From positions 496,001 to 560,000 of the forward strand of contig NZ_SMTK01000001.1 of NCBI RefSeq assembly GCF_004357995.1: 64,000 bases of DNA, in the 5' to 3' direction. Shown in pieces: positions 17,841 through 27,252 of this stretch; within the stretch, counting starts at the first letter, position 1, and every line of letters starts with the position of its first letter. The position numbers were made by a program, and so were the translations under genes. The stretch comes from Arthrobacter crusticola (GTDB taxonomy: Bacteria > Actinomycetota > Actinomycetes > Actinomycetales > Micrococcaceae). The notes below the pieces were generated by a model. The model saw only the letters and a program-made list of their open reading frames with translations, was not told the DNA's origin and made no database searches.

Positions 17841-19237
17841 GTAAGGTGCTCGCGGCCCACTTGCGGAAGTGGATCGCGGGCGCCGCGCCCGGAGCACGCC
17901 TGCCCTCCACGCGGGAATTGGTGGCCGAACACCGGGTCAGCCCGGTGACAGTACAGAAGGCTCTGAGCGCGCTCGCCATCCAGGGGCTGATAGACAGCCG
18001 ACCAGGGGTGGGCACCTTCGTGCGGGCGGCGCGTACGGTACGGCCCCCGGACTACGGGTGGCAGAGCGCCGCACTGGCGTCCCCGTCGTCGCCCCTGCTC
18101 CCGGCCCCGGCGGCGCTGCGCATGGCCCCCAACGATGTCATCGCCTTCCACTCGGGCTACCCGGACCGCGGCCTCCTCCCGGAGCGGCTGGTACGCGGGG
18201 CACTGGCTAGGGCCGCCCGGGGCGACGCAGCGGTTTCCCGGGCGGCGGCGGCGGGTCTTCCGGAACTGCAGTCCTGGTTCGCCCACGAGCTGGGAGCAGC
18301 AACGCCGGCCGGGATCACACCGCCGACGGCGGGGGAGGTGATTATCACCCCGGGAAGCCAGAGCGGGTTGAGCTCCATATTCCGGGCCTTGGTCGGCCGT
18401 GGCCGACCAATCCTGATGGAGTCGCCGACCTATTGGGGGGCGATCCGCGCCGCGTTCCAGGCCGGGGTGGTCATTGTCCCGGTGCCCAGTGGCCCACAGG
18501 GGCCGGACCCCGAAGGACTGGCCCGGGCGTTCCGGGAAACCGGGGCCCGGGTGTTTTACGCCCAACCCAACTACGCCAATCCCACCGGTGCCCAATGGTC
18601 CGCTCAGCGCGGCGAGCAGGTCCTGGAGGTGGTGCGCAACCACGGCGCCTTCCTCATCGAGGACGACTGGGCGCACGACTTCGGCATTACCACGACCCCG
18701 GTTCCCTTGGCAGCGGGAGAGGACTCCGGACATGTCATCTACCTGCGCTCGTTGACCAAGAGCGTCTCCCCGGCCCTGCGCGTGGCGGCGGTCATAGCCC
18801 GCGGCCCGGCCCGGGAGAGGATCCTCACCGACCGGGGAGCCGAGTCCATGTACGTCAGCGGCATCACCCAGGCTGCGGCCCTCGATGTCGTCACTCAACC
18901 GGCCTGGCAGGCTCACCTCCGGGGGCTGCGTCACCAGTTGCATTCCCGCCGGGACCTGCTGGCCACCAGCCTTCGGAAGCACGCACCGCAGATCCATGTC
19001 GCCCACCTGCCCACAGGGGGTCTGAACCTCTGGGGCCGACTGCCCGATGGAACCGATTCCGACCGGTATACCCGCGACTGCGAAAAAGGCGGCGTCATCA
19101 TCGCTTCGGGCGCGGACTGGTTTCCCGCCGAACCGGCGGGGCCCTACCTCCGGCTGAACTTTGCCGGCCCCAACCCCGCGGCCTTCGAGGAAGGCGCACG
19201 CATCCTGGGCCAGATCCTCGAAGGCAGCACCCATTAG
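17825..19237 (+). CDS. MocR-type GntR/aminotransferase-fold regulator
   Basis: The protein has 470 residues. An N-terminal GntR winged helix (about 1-75: LAAHLRKWIAGAAPGARLPSTRELVAEHRVSPVTVQKAL) is joined to a class I aminotransferase fold (about 110-460), with YAQPNYANPTGAQWS, the PLP-contacting DDWAHDF and the PLP lysine in LRSLTKSVSPALR. MocR proteins such as PdxR and TauR bind PLP, often as an external aldimine with their effector amine, and control neighbouring metabolic or transport genes. Here the partner is the EamA exporter that shares its start site; the effector is unknown. Confidence 0.9.
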   Translation: MTNDSSKVLAAHLRKWIAGAAPGARLPSTRELVAEHRVSPVTVQKALSALAIQGLIDSRPGVGTFVRAARTVRPPDYGWQSAALASPSSPLLPAPAALRMAPNDVIAFHSGYPDRGLLPERLVRGALARAARGDAAVSRAAAAGLPELQSWFAHELGAATPAGITPPTAGEVIITPGSQSGLSSIFRALVGRGRPILMESPTYWGAIRAAFQAGVVIVPVPSGPQGPDPEGLARAFRETGARVFYAQPNYANPTGAQWSAQRGEQVLEVVRNHGAFLIEDDWAHDFGITTTPVPLAAGEDSGHVIYLRSLTKSVSPALRVAAVIARGPARERILTDRGAESMYVSGITQAAALDVVTQPAWQAHLRGLRHQLHSRRDLLATSLRKHAPQIHVAHLPTGGLNLWGRLPDGTDSDRYTRDCEKGGVIIASGADWFPAEPAGPYLRLNFAGPNPAAFEEGARILGQILEGSTH

Positions 19238-19408
19238 CCGGTCAGAGTGTCGTCATCCGAGCACGTCAGCGCGGGTTGGAAAAAGCCGGCAGACGTCGCT
19301 CCCAGCCCACGGCAGAGAAGGATCGTTTCCGTGGCGCCCTAAAGCCGATTCTCCATTCCCCCCGCCCGTCATGGCCGTCGCGCTGATCGTCGGATGCATG
19401 CCTACGGA

Positions 19409-19705
19409 CTACTGGTACACCTGCCCCGCCCATCCCGGCCACGTTCCCGGTGTGGCGTCAAGGTCGATGCCGCGTAAGCGGATCAAGCAGAGCTCTTCTG
19501 ATCCGGAAGCTCGGGCCACGGCCCACAGGCTGTGGGAGCGTCCGCGGGATCGCGAGGGTATCCACTGGAGCACTTCATCGAGATCAGCCTTAGAAAGCTC
19601 CCACTCTTCCTTTCCGCTTCCGTCGTCAGCCCAGAAGTAGACCCGGTACCTCGGATCAGGCACTTCCAGTACCGCATCGCGCGGGTCTATCCTCCTGGCT
19701 TCCAT
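19409..19705 (-). CDS. Small conserved hypothetical protein
   Basis: From the ATG at 19705 the protein has 98 residues: a compact soluble domain with YRVYFWADDGSGKEEWELSKADLDEVLQW, a pattern I recall from small actinobacterial proteins of unknown function. It has no cysteine pairs or membrane helix. An earlier start would add about 59 residues of low-complexity sequence and is not favoured. Confidence 0.6.
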   Translation of the reverse strand: MEARRIDPRDAVLEVPDPRYRVYFWADDGSGKEEWELSKADLDEVLQWIPSRSRGRSHSLWAVARASGSEELCLIRLRGIDLDATPGTWPGWAGQVYQ

Positions 19706-19894
19706 GGGCCGACCGTAGCGCTCGGCACCGGTTTCGTCACGCCCGGTGTCGCGGGTCCCGACTCCCCAGGGAGTGCCCGGGAGCATGAGGGGTTCTGCCC
19801 CACGTGGTCGAGAGGCGCAGGACGACCAGACCAATAACACCCCGGGATGCTGCAGGCAGCCCGGTATCCCGCGGAATGGCACCCTTCCGGAACG

Positions 19895-20363
19895 CTAGCC
19901 GGCGCCCCGGAGGCGTTCAGCGATGTCCAGTGGTGTGCAGATATTCGGCATGCTGTTGGCGGTGCATAGCCGGTATGGTCCGGGGCGGATGCTGTCCGGG
20001 ATGAGGAGGGTGTCTGGACCCGGCCCGGCGATCCCTATGGCCTCCCAGCCTCTGTCCTCGCCGTCGTCGACCGACCACCGGATTGGGGAGCCGGAGCCGT
20101 TGTAGGCCCCGGTCGTAGCGCTCAGGTAGTAGCGGGCATGCCAGATGTCGCCGTCCCGCTCCTCAAAAACCCAGGCGATGCCGCGACCAGTTTCCTGAGG
20201 GAACCGGATCGGGATGGTTCGTCCTGCGTCGACCGGGGAAGTGGAGATGTCGAGAAGTTCAGGGCGCATCTGCGCTGCGGGGTCATGCGCCCCGGGCCGG
20301 GCCGCAACCGGCCACCAGTACACCGAGGGCAATTCCAGCGGCAGCTGGAAGCAACTGCTTCAC
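19895..20363 (-). pseudogene. Lipoprotein gene with frameshift after the lipobox
   Basis: A GTG at 20363 opens a clear lipoprotein signal: KQLLPAAAGIALGVLVAGC, with lipobox V-A-G-C. That frame stops about six codons after the cysteine. The next frame continues directly with AHDPAAQMRPELLDISTSP and about 120 further residues of normal secreted-protein character (GRGIAWVFEERDGDIWHARYYLS, RPGPYRLCTA). A one-base indel in the run of G and C near 20285-20305 would restore a single reading frame of about 155 residues. The GTG overlaps the stop of the upstream small gene (GTGA). Either a recent mutation or a base-calling error in a GC-rich run would explain it. Confidence 0.6.
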
Positions 20364-20545
20364 TCGCGGTCTGGCAGGATATCCGAGCACGGAATCGACC
20401 TCCTTGGCAGGAATGCTAACCGCGCCGACGAATAACCGACGGCTTCAGGGGATAACAATCGGCACCTGTCCAATCGAGACCGTCTGAGTTCCGACCACGC
20501 GGGAATTAGCAACAGGGCGAACAAAGCAGCCCCGGCCGCCGCCAT
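20360..20545 (-). CDS. Small protein with N-terminal hydrophobic segment
   Basis: The protein has 61 residues with a short hydrophobic helix (AAAGAALFALLLIPAW) and an Arg-rich tail. It starts 15 bp after the DUF2975 gene and its stop overlaps the GTG start of the frameshifted lipoprotein gene, which supports it as the middle gene of a three-gene operon. No family is recognised; it could also be an untranslated spacer. Confidence 0.4.
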   Translation of the reverse strand: MAAAGAALFALLLIPAWSELRRSRLDRCRLLSPEAVGYSSARLAFLPRRSIPCSDILPDRE

Positions 20546-20560
20546 GGTCCAACGGGTTGC

Positions 20561-21028
20561 CTACTGGGGTACACGGGCGGGGGCGTCATTTTGAAGCCAA
20601 CCCATTACCCATCGCCTCAAGGCGAAGGCGGCAGGAACGAGGGCGAGGGAGAAAAGAAGCCCGAACAGCATCGCCGGCCCGCCGACGCGCGCAACGGACC
20701 CGGCGTGTACGGAGACTCCCGCGCCGATCAGAGCCGTGACCATGAGAGATGCCGCCATGATGCCGGCCCATCGTGTGGACCGGCTAATCATCGCCCTGCC
20801 CGCCACCACAGCCGAGACCAGTTTCCAGGCTGCCAGCAATGCCAGCTCGAGAGCGATGAATGCAGCCACAAGTGCCGTGACGTAGGGCGGCGCCAATTGC
20901 GCAACCTTCGGATATGCACGGGCGTAGCTGGCACCGGCGCCTGGAATAGCGACGAGTTGAACCAGCACGGCCGCGAGCACGAGCACTCCCAGGAAGAAGC
21001 GGAGGGGTAGGGCTTCCTGCGTGGTCAT
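20561..21028 (-). CDS. DUF2975 family membrane protein
   Basis: The protein has 155 residues and four membrane helices in the DUF2975 pattern: FFLGVLVLAAVLVQLVAIPG, then YPKVAQLAPPYVTALVAAFIALELALLAAWKL (the YP...L.PY signature), RSTRWAGIMAASLMVTALIG and LFGLLFSLALVPAAFALRRWV. The function is unknown. Elsewhere the gene is usually followed by a small Cro/C1-type regulator; that partner is missing here and a small protein plus a lipoprotein follow instead. Confidence 0.8.
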   Translation of the reverse strand: MTTQEALPLRFFLGVLVLAAVLVQLVAIPGAGASYARAYPKVAQLAPPYVTALVAAFIALELALLAAWKLVSAVVAGRAMISRSTRWAGIMAASLMVTALIGAGVSVHAGSVARVGGPAMLFGLLFSLALVPAAFALRRWVMGWLQNDAPARVPQ

Positions 21029-21170
21029 ATCGCCCCCAGCCTCCTTCGGTCGTTGAGCTTGCGCCTCGAACCTACGTTCCGATCATCGTCTTGGACAGAA
21101 CCTGGGTCACGGCAGCACTACTTTGTAGCTGTACCCAAACAAATATCGAACGCCCGTTAGCCGGCATACC

Positions 21171-21776
21171 TCATCGGGTCAGTGCCTGAATCTGGTCCTT
21201 CGACAAGGACCGATCAGCGTACAAGAGCATTGTCGCCGTCGGGTCGGGGTCATGGTTGTCCTGTCCCTGCCACACCTGATGGAGACCCGCTCGCTCGACT
21301 GCCTTCCGCGATCGTGTATTGCGCGTCGCCACGACAGCCGTAATAGGCAGATCGGGTCGTAGTGCCCGCGCCTGCTCCATGCCTGCTGCGGCAATCTCCT
21401 GGGCGTATCCGCGGCCCCAGCCCTGTGGGTGCAGGCTGAAGGACAGGTTCCAGGCGGTGTTGGCCCAAAAGTTGCAGCCGCCGATTCCGACCAGTTCCCC
21501 CGCTGAAGATCCATGCAGGTGCCGTACCACCCACAGTCCTTGCCCGTGCTCGTGCCACTCGGCGATCCGCCGCTGGAGAACTGCCCTGGTATACGCAATC
21601 GAGGGGTGGGCAAGCATGGGGTCGGCCTCCGCGAGGCGGGGGTCCGAGTACATCGAGTACAGCTCGTCAGCATCGTCAGGAGTGGGACTGCACAATGCCA
21701 GCCGGCCGCTTAGGGATTGTGCACTCTGGACACGGGATCGCGCGGTGCTTTTTGCCCCGGCCGCTTCGTCGAACAT
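21171..21776 (-). CDS. GNAT family N-acetyltransferase, RimJ/RimL type
   Basis: The protein has about 201 residues. LSGRLALCSPTPDDADELYSMYSDPRLAEADPM opens a RimJ-like GNAT domain; SFSLHPQGWGRGYAQEIAAAGMEQA supplies the acetyl-CoA loop and VVATRNTRSRKAVERAGLHQVWQG the C-terminal signature. I placed the start at the ATG at 21776; a GTG eight codons earlier is possible. Confidence 0.82.
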   Translation of the reverse strand: MFDEAAGAKSTARSRVQSAQSLSGRLALCSPTPDDADELYSMYSDPRLAEADPMLAHPSIAYTRAVLQRRIAEWHEHGQGLWVVRHLHGSSAGELVGIGGCNFWANTAWNLSFSLHPQGWGRGYAQEIAAAGMEQARALRPDLPITAVVATRNTRSRKAVERAGLHQVWQGQDNHDPDPTATMLLYADRSLSKDQIQALTR

Positions 21777-21847
21777 TGGTTCAGTATTGCAGCTAGACAC
21801 AAGCGATCAGTGAGACGTACAACGGCGCGATGCGGTGTCGAAGGGGC

Positions 21848-22123
21848 TTACCTCCCGGAGGGCTGGGTTTCGCAGCTCCGTTGCAGTTCGGGCGCGAGGA
21901 CCCGGATGACGACCGCAGCGCCGATCAGGGTGGTCCCCATGGGAATCATCGCCCAGCGGATCAGTCCTGTGAGGAGATCCACTGCTCCGACACCGATAGC
22001 TGTCGAAGGACCAGTGGCTTCGGCAAGGAGTCCGAGCAACTGTGGGAGCAGCACGAGTACGAATCCACCGGCGACAATCAGGGCAATTCCCCACTGAATG
22101 CACTTCTTTGCTGCTGATTCCAT
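21848..22123 (-). CDS. Small two-helix membrane protein
   Basis: The protein has 91 residues. Two membrane helices (IALIVAGGFVLVLLPQLLGLL and AMIPMGTTLIGAAVVIRVL) are separated by a Gly/Thr-rich loop. The ATG at 22123 has a GGGGG run 4 bp upstream, similar to the ribosome binding site of the DUF4190 gene at 37751. No function can be given. The 22124-22391 stretch holds nothing I can support. Confidence 0.55.
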   Translation of the reverse strand: MESAAKKCIQWGIALIVAGGFVLVLLPQLLGLLAEATGPSTAIGVGAVDLLTGLIRWAMIPMGTTLIGAAVVIRVLAPELQRSCETQPSGR

Positions 22124-22391
22124 TGTTCCCCCAATAAAAAGCAATTGTATTGTTTGCCGAGTGTAGTCATCGAACGGGTGACGGCGCGACCACCACCATT
22201 AGGCCGAGACCATCCTGATCGACATTGAAGACCGGACCGACTTTGCACGACGGCCGGGGGGTGCGTCCCTGATTGGTCGGGATCGTTACAAACCTGCTGT
22301 GCCGCCATCACCGCGCGGAAGCAAGGATGCTTCGCGCCCTGGCGCGGTCGGGTACCCGTTCGGAGGGCGCCGAGGGACCTCCGCAGTTCGG

Positions 22392-22826
22392 CTAGCCGCT
22401 TCTTACATCGTCAATCAACCAACGGACAGCGTCTGGTCCGAGCCCCTCGTCTGGGTAATCGCCCGTCTGGTAGGCCTCCATCACCCTCAGCCAAACCGCC
22501 CATCGGACCCATTCGACGACGTCTTTCGTCTCGGCATACGTAATCCACAGACGATCTTCAGTGCTGCCGGGAAGCCAAACGCGAGCTCCATAACGAAGGC
22601 AAGGACTACCTTCGAGGTTTTCGAACTGCGCGATCAGGAAACCATGAGTCACCTCGGCTGTGATCAGTCTTAACCCAGAGAGGTTGGGTTCAAATCCGAA
22701 CACTTCGCGGATTGCATTGAGGTAGTCCTCCGCTCGAGGCCCGATCGGCGAGATAGTCACTGACGCATTGTCGCCCAGAACGGGCCTGTTGTGGGGCGGC
22801 GCTTTCGACCAAGAGGTACGCCGCAT
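22392..22826 (-). CDS. Conserved hypothetical protein
   Basis: The protein has 144 residues and is soluble and acidic, with a Trp-rich C-terminal half (WITYAETKDVVEWVRWAVWLRVMEAYQTGDYPDEGLGPDAVRWLIDD). No family is recognised; immunity proteins can look like this, but no toxin gene is nearby. The ATG is preceded by GAGGTGAGGGA, a good ribosome binding site; a GTG at 22760 is an alternative. Confidence 0.5.
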   Translation of the reverse strand: MRRTSWSKAPPHNRPVLGDNASVTISPIGPRAEDYLNAIREVFGFEPNLSGLRLITAEVTHGFLIAQFENLEGSPCLRYGARVWLPGSTEDRLWITYAETKDVVEWVRWAVWLRVMEAYQTGDYPDEGLGPDAVRWLIDDVRSG

Positions 22827-22909
22827 CAGGATCCCTCACCTCGACGGCGGATCCTGCTCGCCCTCTTGATTCTTGCGGGGATGCGAAGTCGCCGTGAATC
22901 TCGCTGAGG

Positions 22910-24826
22910 CTAGCTGTGGCAGTGGCCTCCCGAAGCCGGCGCGTTCGGTGGGACATCAAGGACAGGACTGCGGTCGAAGAAGCCCTCCGGACGAAGCTTG
23001 AAGCCAACGGTGTCCACCGGCATGATGGGCCAGTCCTCCATGCGGGGAAAATGCGTCAGACCGAAGGTGTGCCACACTACGAGGTCCTGCCCGTCGATGT
23101 CGCGATCCTGGGCCACATAGGCCGGCAGCCCGGCCCCGCCGACATGCTGGTTGACGAAGTCGCCGGTGGGGTAGCGCTCATCCTCCGCGAACCGGGTTAC
23201 CCAGAGGTCCTTGGTGGCGAAAGCCGCACGCCGGGCAATCGAAGAATCCGGGTCGGCAAGGAGGGTGGGCTGCCCCTGCGCGTGCAACTTGTAGGCGACG
23301 GGTTCCCCCAACCGGTTGTGGGACTCCGGGTTGGAGATCACCCAGGTGCGGCCGTTTCGGGAGTCTGCTTCACGCACGCTCTCCGACTCTCTCGTGAGGG
23401 CAGTCCGTTTCCGGGAGAATGCGTTGCCGCGCGGATTGTCGGGCCCGACGGGTTGCCGGACAACGTCTTCTTCCTCAACCCGGTTGGTGAAGCCGTCGAT
23501 CGCCATATCGAGGCGGGCGCTGAAGAGGTGCTGATGGAACGGGGCCCCCAGGCCGGGCGCGAGCTGCGACATGTTGGCGGATGCACCCTCGGTGTACGCA
23601 CTGGTGAAAACGACGCCGGTGGCTTTCGCCTCGAACTCGATGGTGCCGTCCAAGTAGAGGTACCAGTAGAACCCGTAGTCGTAGTTGCCCACGGTGGTGA
23701 AAAAGGATATGACGAGGCGTCGGTTGCGACGGGTGTAGTTGATTCCGGACCAGAGGTCGCTGTGCTTGGCGAGAATGCCCCAGTCCTCCTCATGCATGCA
23801 GATTGCGTTGCGAATCTCGCGTGGGTTTCCGAAGGCGTCGCTGATCACCGGACTGAGGTAGGTGATGTCGCCCAGGCAGTCGCAACCAAGCTCCAGTGAA
23901 TTGGCGTACTGACCCACGAGATATTCTCCGGTGTCGAAGTAGTTCTGCCAGGACCGGACGGGCGACGGGTCTCCGTACGGAACCACCATTTCCGCGATGG
24001 AGGCTCGCTTGATGATGGGCCGATCCTGCCCCTTGTCATTGAACGAGAGATTATGCAGCACCACCCCCTCCCGAACATCGAAGCCGACATCGACGCTCCA
24101 GTTCTCCCACTCGACGTGGTTGCCGTTCGTTACGGCGAAGCTGGGTCCGTCGGGCTGGGTGATACTGATTGGTTTCTGGCTGGTGCGCAGCGGCCCCGTC
24201 AGCTCGGGGTCCGTATAGTTTCCGTGCTCCTGCGGCACGGGCATAGGACCCAGGTCCAGGATCTGGGTGACCTCTCTACTGACGACGTCGACGTAGGCAA
24301 CCAGCCCGTCAATCGGGTGCGCCCACGCGCTGTCCGTCTCGTGCTCCTGGACAAACGCGAGCCCGCGGAGGATTCGGCGACCCTTTTCTTCTGCGTATTC
24401 GTACACCCCCGCGGAGAGCGGTGCGACACGGACCTTGGAGATGTCGAGATTTCTCTCGGCGAGGGCGGCCAGCCATCGGTCATCGGTGGACAGCAGCTCC
24501 TCCACGACCGCGAACTCCTCCTCGAGTACGGGGAGTTCGCCGGTGGTCGATGTGTCCAGCTCAACCGTGGAAAGGACCTGACCGGTGGTTGTCGAGACGA
24601 CCACATCCAGTGGCGCCGAGCCAGAGATGTCGTGAATAAAGACTCGGAAGCGGCGGCCGTCCTCGCCTGCAACCGATGCGCGGCCTGGATCAACCAGTCC
24701 GAGGTACGCAATCCTCCTGGTTGACGCGAGGAGGCCGTGGTCCCTAAGGATCTTCTGTGCCGTGAGGATCTCTTCGGCTGTGGCCAGCGTGTAAGAATTG
24801 GCGGTCGCTGTGGGGGACGTAGTCAT
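22910..24826 (-). CDS. Copper amine oxidase (phenylethylamine oxidase type)
   Basis: The protein has 638 residues. It oxidises primary amines to aldehydes with release of NH3 and H2O2, using Cu(II) and topaquinone. The topaquinone precursor is Tyr382 in [10 protein letters not shown], the catalytic base is Asp298 in YFDTGEY, and the copper ligands are His431 and His433 (HQH) and His592 (THFPRMEDW). Length and all five positions equal those I know for the Arthrobacter globiformis phenylethylamine oxidase, so it is very probably its ortholog. There is no signal peptide. The ATG at 24826 has GAGG 6 bp upstream. It is divergent from a TetR gene and faces the aldehyde dehydrogenase and permease genes of the same pathway. 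Confidence 0.95.
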   Translation of the reverse strand: MTTSPTATANSYTLATAEEILTAQKILRDHGLLASTRRIAYLGLVDPGRASVAGEDGRRFRVFIHDISGSAPLDVVVSTTTGQVLSTVELDTSTTGELPVLEEEFAVVEELLSTDDRWLAALAERNLDISKVRVAPLSAGVYEYAEEKGRRILRGLAFVQEHETDSAWAHPIDGLVAYVDVVSREVTQILDLGPMPVPQEHGNYTDPELTGPLRTSQKPISITQPDGPSFAVTNGNHVEWENWSVDVGFDVREGVVLHNLSFNDKGQDRPIIKRASIAEMVVPYGDPSPVRSWQNYFDTGEYLVGQYANSLELGCDCLGDITYLSPVISDAFGNPREIRNAICMHEEDWGILAKHSDLWSGINYTRRNRRLVISFFTTVGNYDYGFYWYLYLDGTIEFEAKATGVVFTSAYTEGASANMSQLAPGLGAPFHQHLFSARLDMAIDGFTNRVEEEDVVRQPVGPDNPRGNAFSRKRTALTRESESVREADSRNGRTWVISNPESHNRLGEPVAYKLHAQGQPTLLADPDSSIARRAAFATKDLWVTRFAEDERYPTGDFVNQHVGGAGLPAYVAQDRDIDGQDLVVWHTFGLTHFPRMEDWPIMPVDTVGFKLRPEGFFDRSPVLDVPPNAPASGGHCHS

Positions 24827-24849
24827 GGCAATCCTCAGTCTGGGAGTTT

Positions 24850-24865
24850 TTCTATCTCCGTAGAA
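24850..24865. promoter_or_regulatory. Inverted repeat between amine oxidase and TetR genes
   Basis: In the 90-bp divergent intergenic region, TTCTA (24850-24854) and TAGAA (24861-24865) form a perfect 5-bp inverted repeat with a 6-bp spacer. Position and symmetry suit a TetR operator, but the arms are short. Confidence 0.35.
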
Positions 24866-24916
24866 TATGCGCCCTGTAGTGTGGATCACAAGGGTTCAGA
24901 GCAGGGAGAAAAGCAA

Positions 24917-25501
24917 GTGCCGAAGATAGTCGACCATGACCAGCGCCGGTTGGAGCTCGTCGATGCCACCTGGCGGATCATCGCCCGGCGGGGGATGGAG
25001 GGCGCGACGATGCGCGACATTGCGGTTGAAGCCGGCTTTTCCAATGGGGCACTCAAGCCCTACTTTCCCACCAAGGACGACCTGCTCACCTTCGCCTTTC
25101 GCCACGTCTTCAACCGCACCAACCAGCGGATCGCCTTGTCCACCTTCAATCAGACCGGCACAACCGCCATTCGGGCCCTAGGTTTAGAGGTACTGCCGGT
25201 GGATGAGGAAAAAGTCAGCGAAGCCCGCATCGTCATTCCGTTCTGGCAGAAGGCCATCACCGATTCGCACAAGATGGCCATCCACCGGGAGTCGATGGCG
25301 CAATGGCGACTCGCACTGATGCGCCACCTCGGGGAGGCGCGGCAGGCGGGGGCCATCACGACCGGTGTCCCGGATGACGTTGTCCGGGAGCAGCTCATGA
25401 ACTTGTTTCTGGGCGCACAGATCACAGCCGCCCTAACGGGACCGGAGGAGAGCCTTCCGTCCTATGCCCATCAACTGGACGGCTTCCTGGCGAACCTGTG
25501 A
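24917..25501 (+). CDS. TetR family regulator of amine catabolism (BetI-like)
   Basis: The protein has 194 residues. The helix-turn-helix (RRLELVDATWRIIARRGMEGATMRDIAVEAGFSNGALKPYFPTKDDLLTFAFRHVF) is followed by a C-terminal ligand domain with a BetI-like pattern (RIVIPFWQKAITDSHKMAIHRESMAQWRLALMRHL). The GTG at 24917 follows AGGGAG. It lies between the divergent amine oxidase and the downstream aldehyde dehydrogenase, so it probably represses these genes until an amine or aldehyde binds. Confidence 0.87.
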   Translation: MPKIVDHDQRRLELVDATWRIIARRGMEGATMRDIAVEAGFSNGALKPYFPTKDDLLTFAFRHVFNRTNQRIALSTFNQTGTTAIRALGLEVLPVDEEKVSEARIVIPFWQKAITDSHKMAIHRESMAQWRLALMRHLGEARQAGAITTGVPDDVVREQLMNLFLGAQITAALTGPEESLPSYAHQLDGFLANL

Positions 25502-25554
25502 CGACTTAAATTCGACCGTTGTGGAAAATCCCAGTCGGGTCTACTCTGTAGCAA

Positions 25555-25572
25555 ATGTGTCCCAGGACACAT
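25555..25572. promoter_or_regulatory. 18-bp perfect palindrome upstream of aldehyde dehydrogenase
   Basis: ATGTGTCCCAGGACACAT is a perfect inverted repeat with 8-bp arms and a 2-bp centre, ending 21 bp before the aldehyde dehydrogenase ATG and lying in the 92-bp gap after the TetR gene. It is a strong operator candidate for that regulator or for another factor. Confidence 0.55.
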
Positions 25573-25593
25573 CCGCCTACGAAGTGGAGAACC

Positions 25594-27003
25594 ATGGAAA
25601 CCTACGACGCGCTTCTTGCCTCGATCACTCGGGATTCGGGCCCTACCCGCACCATTCTGGATCCGGCGACCGGTGAGGCCGTCGGCGAGGCACCCGTCCA
25701 CACCGTCGAAAATCTTGAAGCCGCGATCTCCGCGGCCGAGGCCGCCCAGCCCGCATGGGCAGCGCTCGGACACGAAGCGCGCAGCGAGGCCCTGCTGAAG
25801 GCCGCCGATGCCATCGACCGCTCCGCTGAGGAACTGGCCAACCTTCTCTCCCGCGAGCAGGGCAAACCCCTCAACGGGCCCAACGCCCGTTTCGAGGTCG
25901 GCGCGTGCTCGGCGTGGCTGCGCGCCGCGGCCACCACGGAACTGGAGCCCCAGACCGTAGCCGACGACGGCGAAACCTTCGCCCAGGTCCACTACCGGCC
26001 CATTGGTGTAATCGGGGCAATCGGACCCTGGAACTGGCCGATGATGATCACCATCTGGCAGATTGGTCCCGCGCTCCGGATGGGAAACGCCGTCGTCGTC
26101 AAGCCGTCGGAGTACACGCCCCTGAGTGTCCTTGCACTGGCGCAGGTGATCAATCAGGAGCTGCCGGCCGGCCTCCTGACCGTGGTCTCCGGAGATCGCG
26201 AGGTGGGCGCCCGCATGGCAGAGCACCCGGCGATCGGGAAAATCATGTTTACGGGATCCACGACGACGGGCAAGGCAATCATTAAGTCCTCGGCCGACAG
26301 CATCAAGCGCCTGACGCTCGAACTGGGCGGGAATGACGCCGGCATCGTCCTGCCGGATGCCGACCCTACGGCGATCGCAGAAGGACTTTTCTGGGGCGCA
26401 TTCATCAACACTGGCCAGACCTGTGCCGCGTTGAAGCGCCTCTATGTGCACGAGGACATTTATGACGACGTTTGTGAGGCGCTGACCGCCATCGCTGAGG
26501 TGATGCCAATGGGCGTCGGGCTTGATGAAAGGAACGTCCTCGGGCCGCTGCAGAACAAAGCCCAGTTCGACATCGTGACCCGCCTGGTGGACTCCGCAAA
26601 GGACTCGGGGGCACGCGTTCTCATTGGCGGCAACCCGAATCCGGACCAGCCAGGGTACTTCTACCCGACGACTCTGGTTGCCGACATTGACAACGAGAAC
26701 CCATTGGTCGCCGAGGAACAGTTCGGCCCGGTCCTGCCGATCATTCGCTATAGCACTGTCGACGAGGCCATCACCAAGGCGAATGCCCTGGAGGTGGGCC
26801 TGGGCGCATCAGTTTGGTCCTCCGATGTGTCGGCCGCACGCGAGGTGGCTGCGCGAATCGAGGCCGGCACTGTGTGGATCAACAAGCACGGCGCAGTCGA
26901 TCCCCGCGTCCCGTTCGGCGGCATCAAGCAGTCCGGCTACGGTCTGGAGTTCGGTGTTGAGGGCCTGAAGGCCGTGGCAGTCCCGCAGGTAATCAACGGA
27001 TAA
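25594..27003 (+). CDS. Aldehyde dehydrogenase
   Basis: The protein has 469 residues and is NAD(P)-dependent. Catalytic Cys277 sits in INTGQTCAALKRLYV, the general base Glu243 in LTLELGGND, and the cofactor loop is FTGSTTTGKAI; the oxyanion asparagine is in GPWNWPMM. It should oxidise the aldehyde made by the amine oxidase, for instance phenylacetaldehyde to phenylacetate. GTGGAG lies just upstream of the ATG. Length and motifs are those of the vanillin/succinate-semialdehyde-like group of the superfamily, so substrate assignment rests on context. Confidence 0.92.
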   Translation: METYDALLASITRDSGPTRTILDPATGEAVGEAPVHTVENLEAAISAAEAAQPAWAALGHEARSEALLKAADAIDRSAEELANLLSREQGKPLNGPNARFEVGACSAWLRAAATTELEPQTVADDGETFAQVHYRPIGVIGAIGPWNWPMMITIWQIGPALRMGNAVVVKPSEYTPLSVLALAQVINQELPAGLLTVVSGDREVGARMAEHPAIGKIMFTGSTTTGKAIIKSSADSIKRLTLELGGNDAGIVLPDADPTAIAEGLFWGAFINTGQTCAALKRLYVHEDIYDDVCEALTAIAEVMPMGVGLDERNVLGPLQNKAQFDIVTRLVDSAKDSGARVLIGGNPNPDQPGYFYPTTLVADIDNENPLVAEEQFGPVLPIIRYSTVDEAITKANALEVGLGASVWSSDVSAAREVAARIEAGTVWINKHGAVDPRVPFGGIKQSGYGLEFGVEGLKAVAVPQVING

Positions 27004-27052
27004 GAGCTCCACAAGCAAGAAAGCACGGAAGCGACGCGGAGCGGAGACGCAG

Positions 27053-27071
27053 AGCACCATCACGGTGCTTT
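27053..27071 (+). terminator. Hairpin after the aldehyde dehydrogenase gene
   Basis: AGCACC and GGTGCT form a 6-bp stem with a 5-nt loop followed by TTT, 50 bp downstream of the stop codon. It may end or attenuate transcription before the permease gene. The rest of 27004-27252 shows no gene. Confidence 0.45.
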
Positions 27072-27252
27072 GCGTGTCCGTCCCGGGCTCTCCATCGGCG
27101 GAGCGCGGGCCGGCCGACGTGACGGCGACCGATGTCCGTCCGTCATGCTCCGTCAAGCCATTCGTAGGCCGATATCCATCACCACACCAACTATCCGAGG
27201 ATTGTTGCGCCTTTCACAACGTCATCGGGAAGGCTTATCGAGGAGACAGTTC

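Noticed and set aside
17813..19234. A 473-codon open frame on the minus strand
   Set aside because: Antisense to the MocR gene, whose winged helix and PLP lysine are clear.
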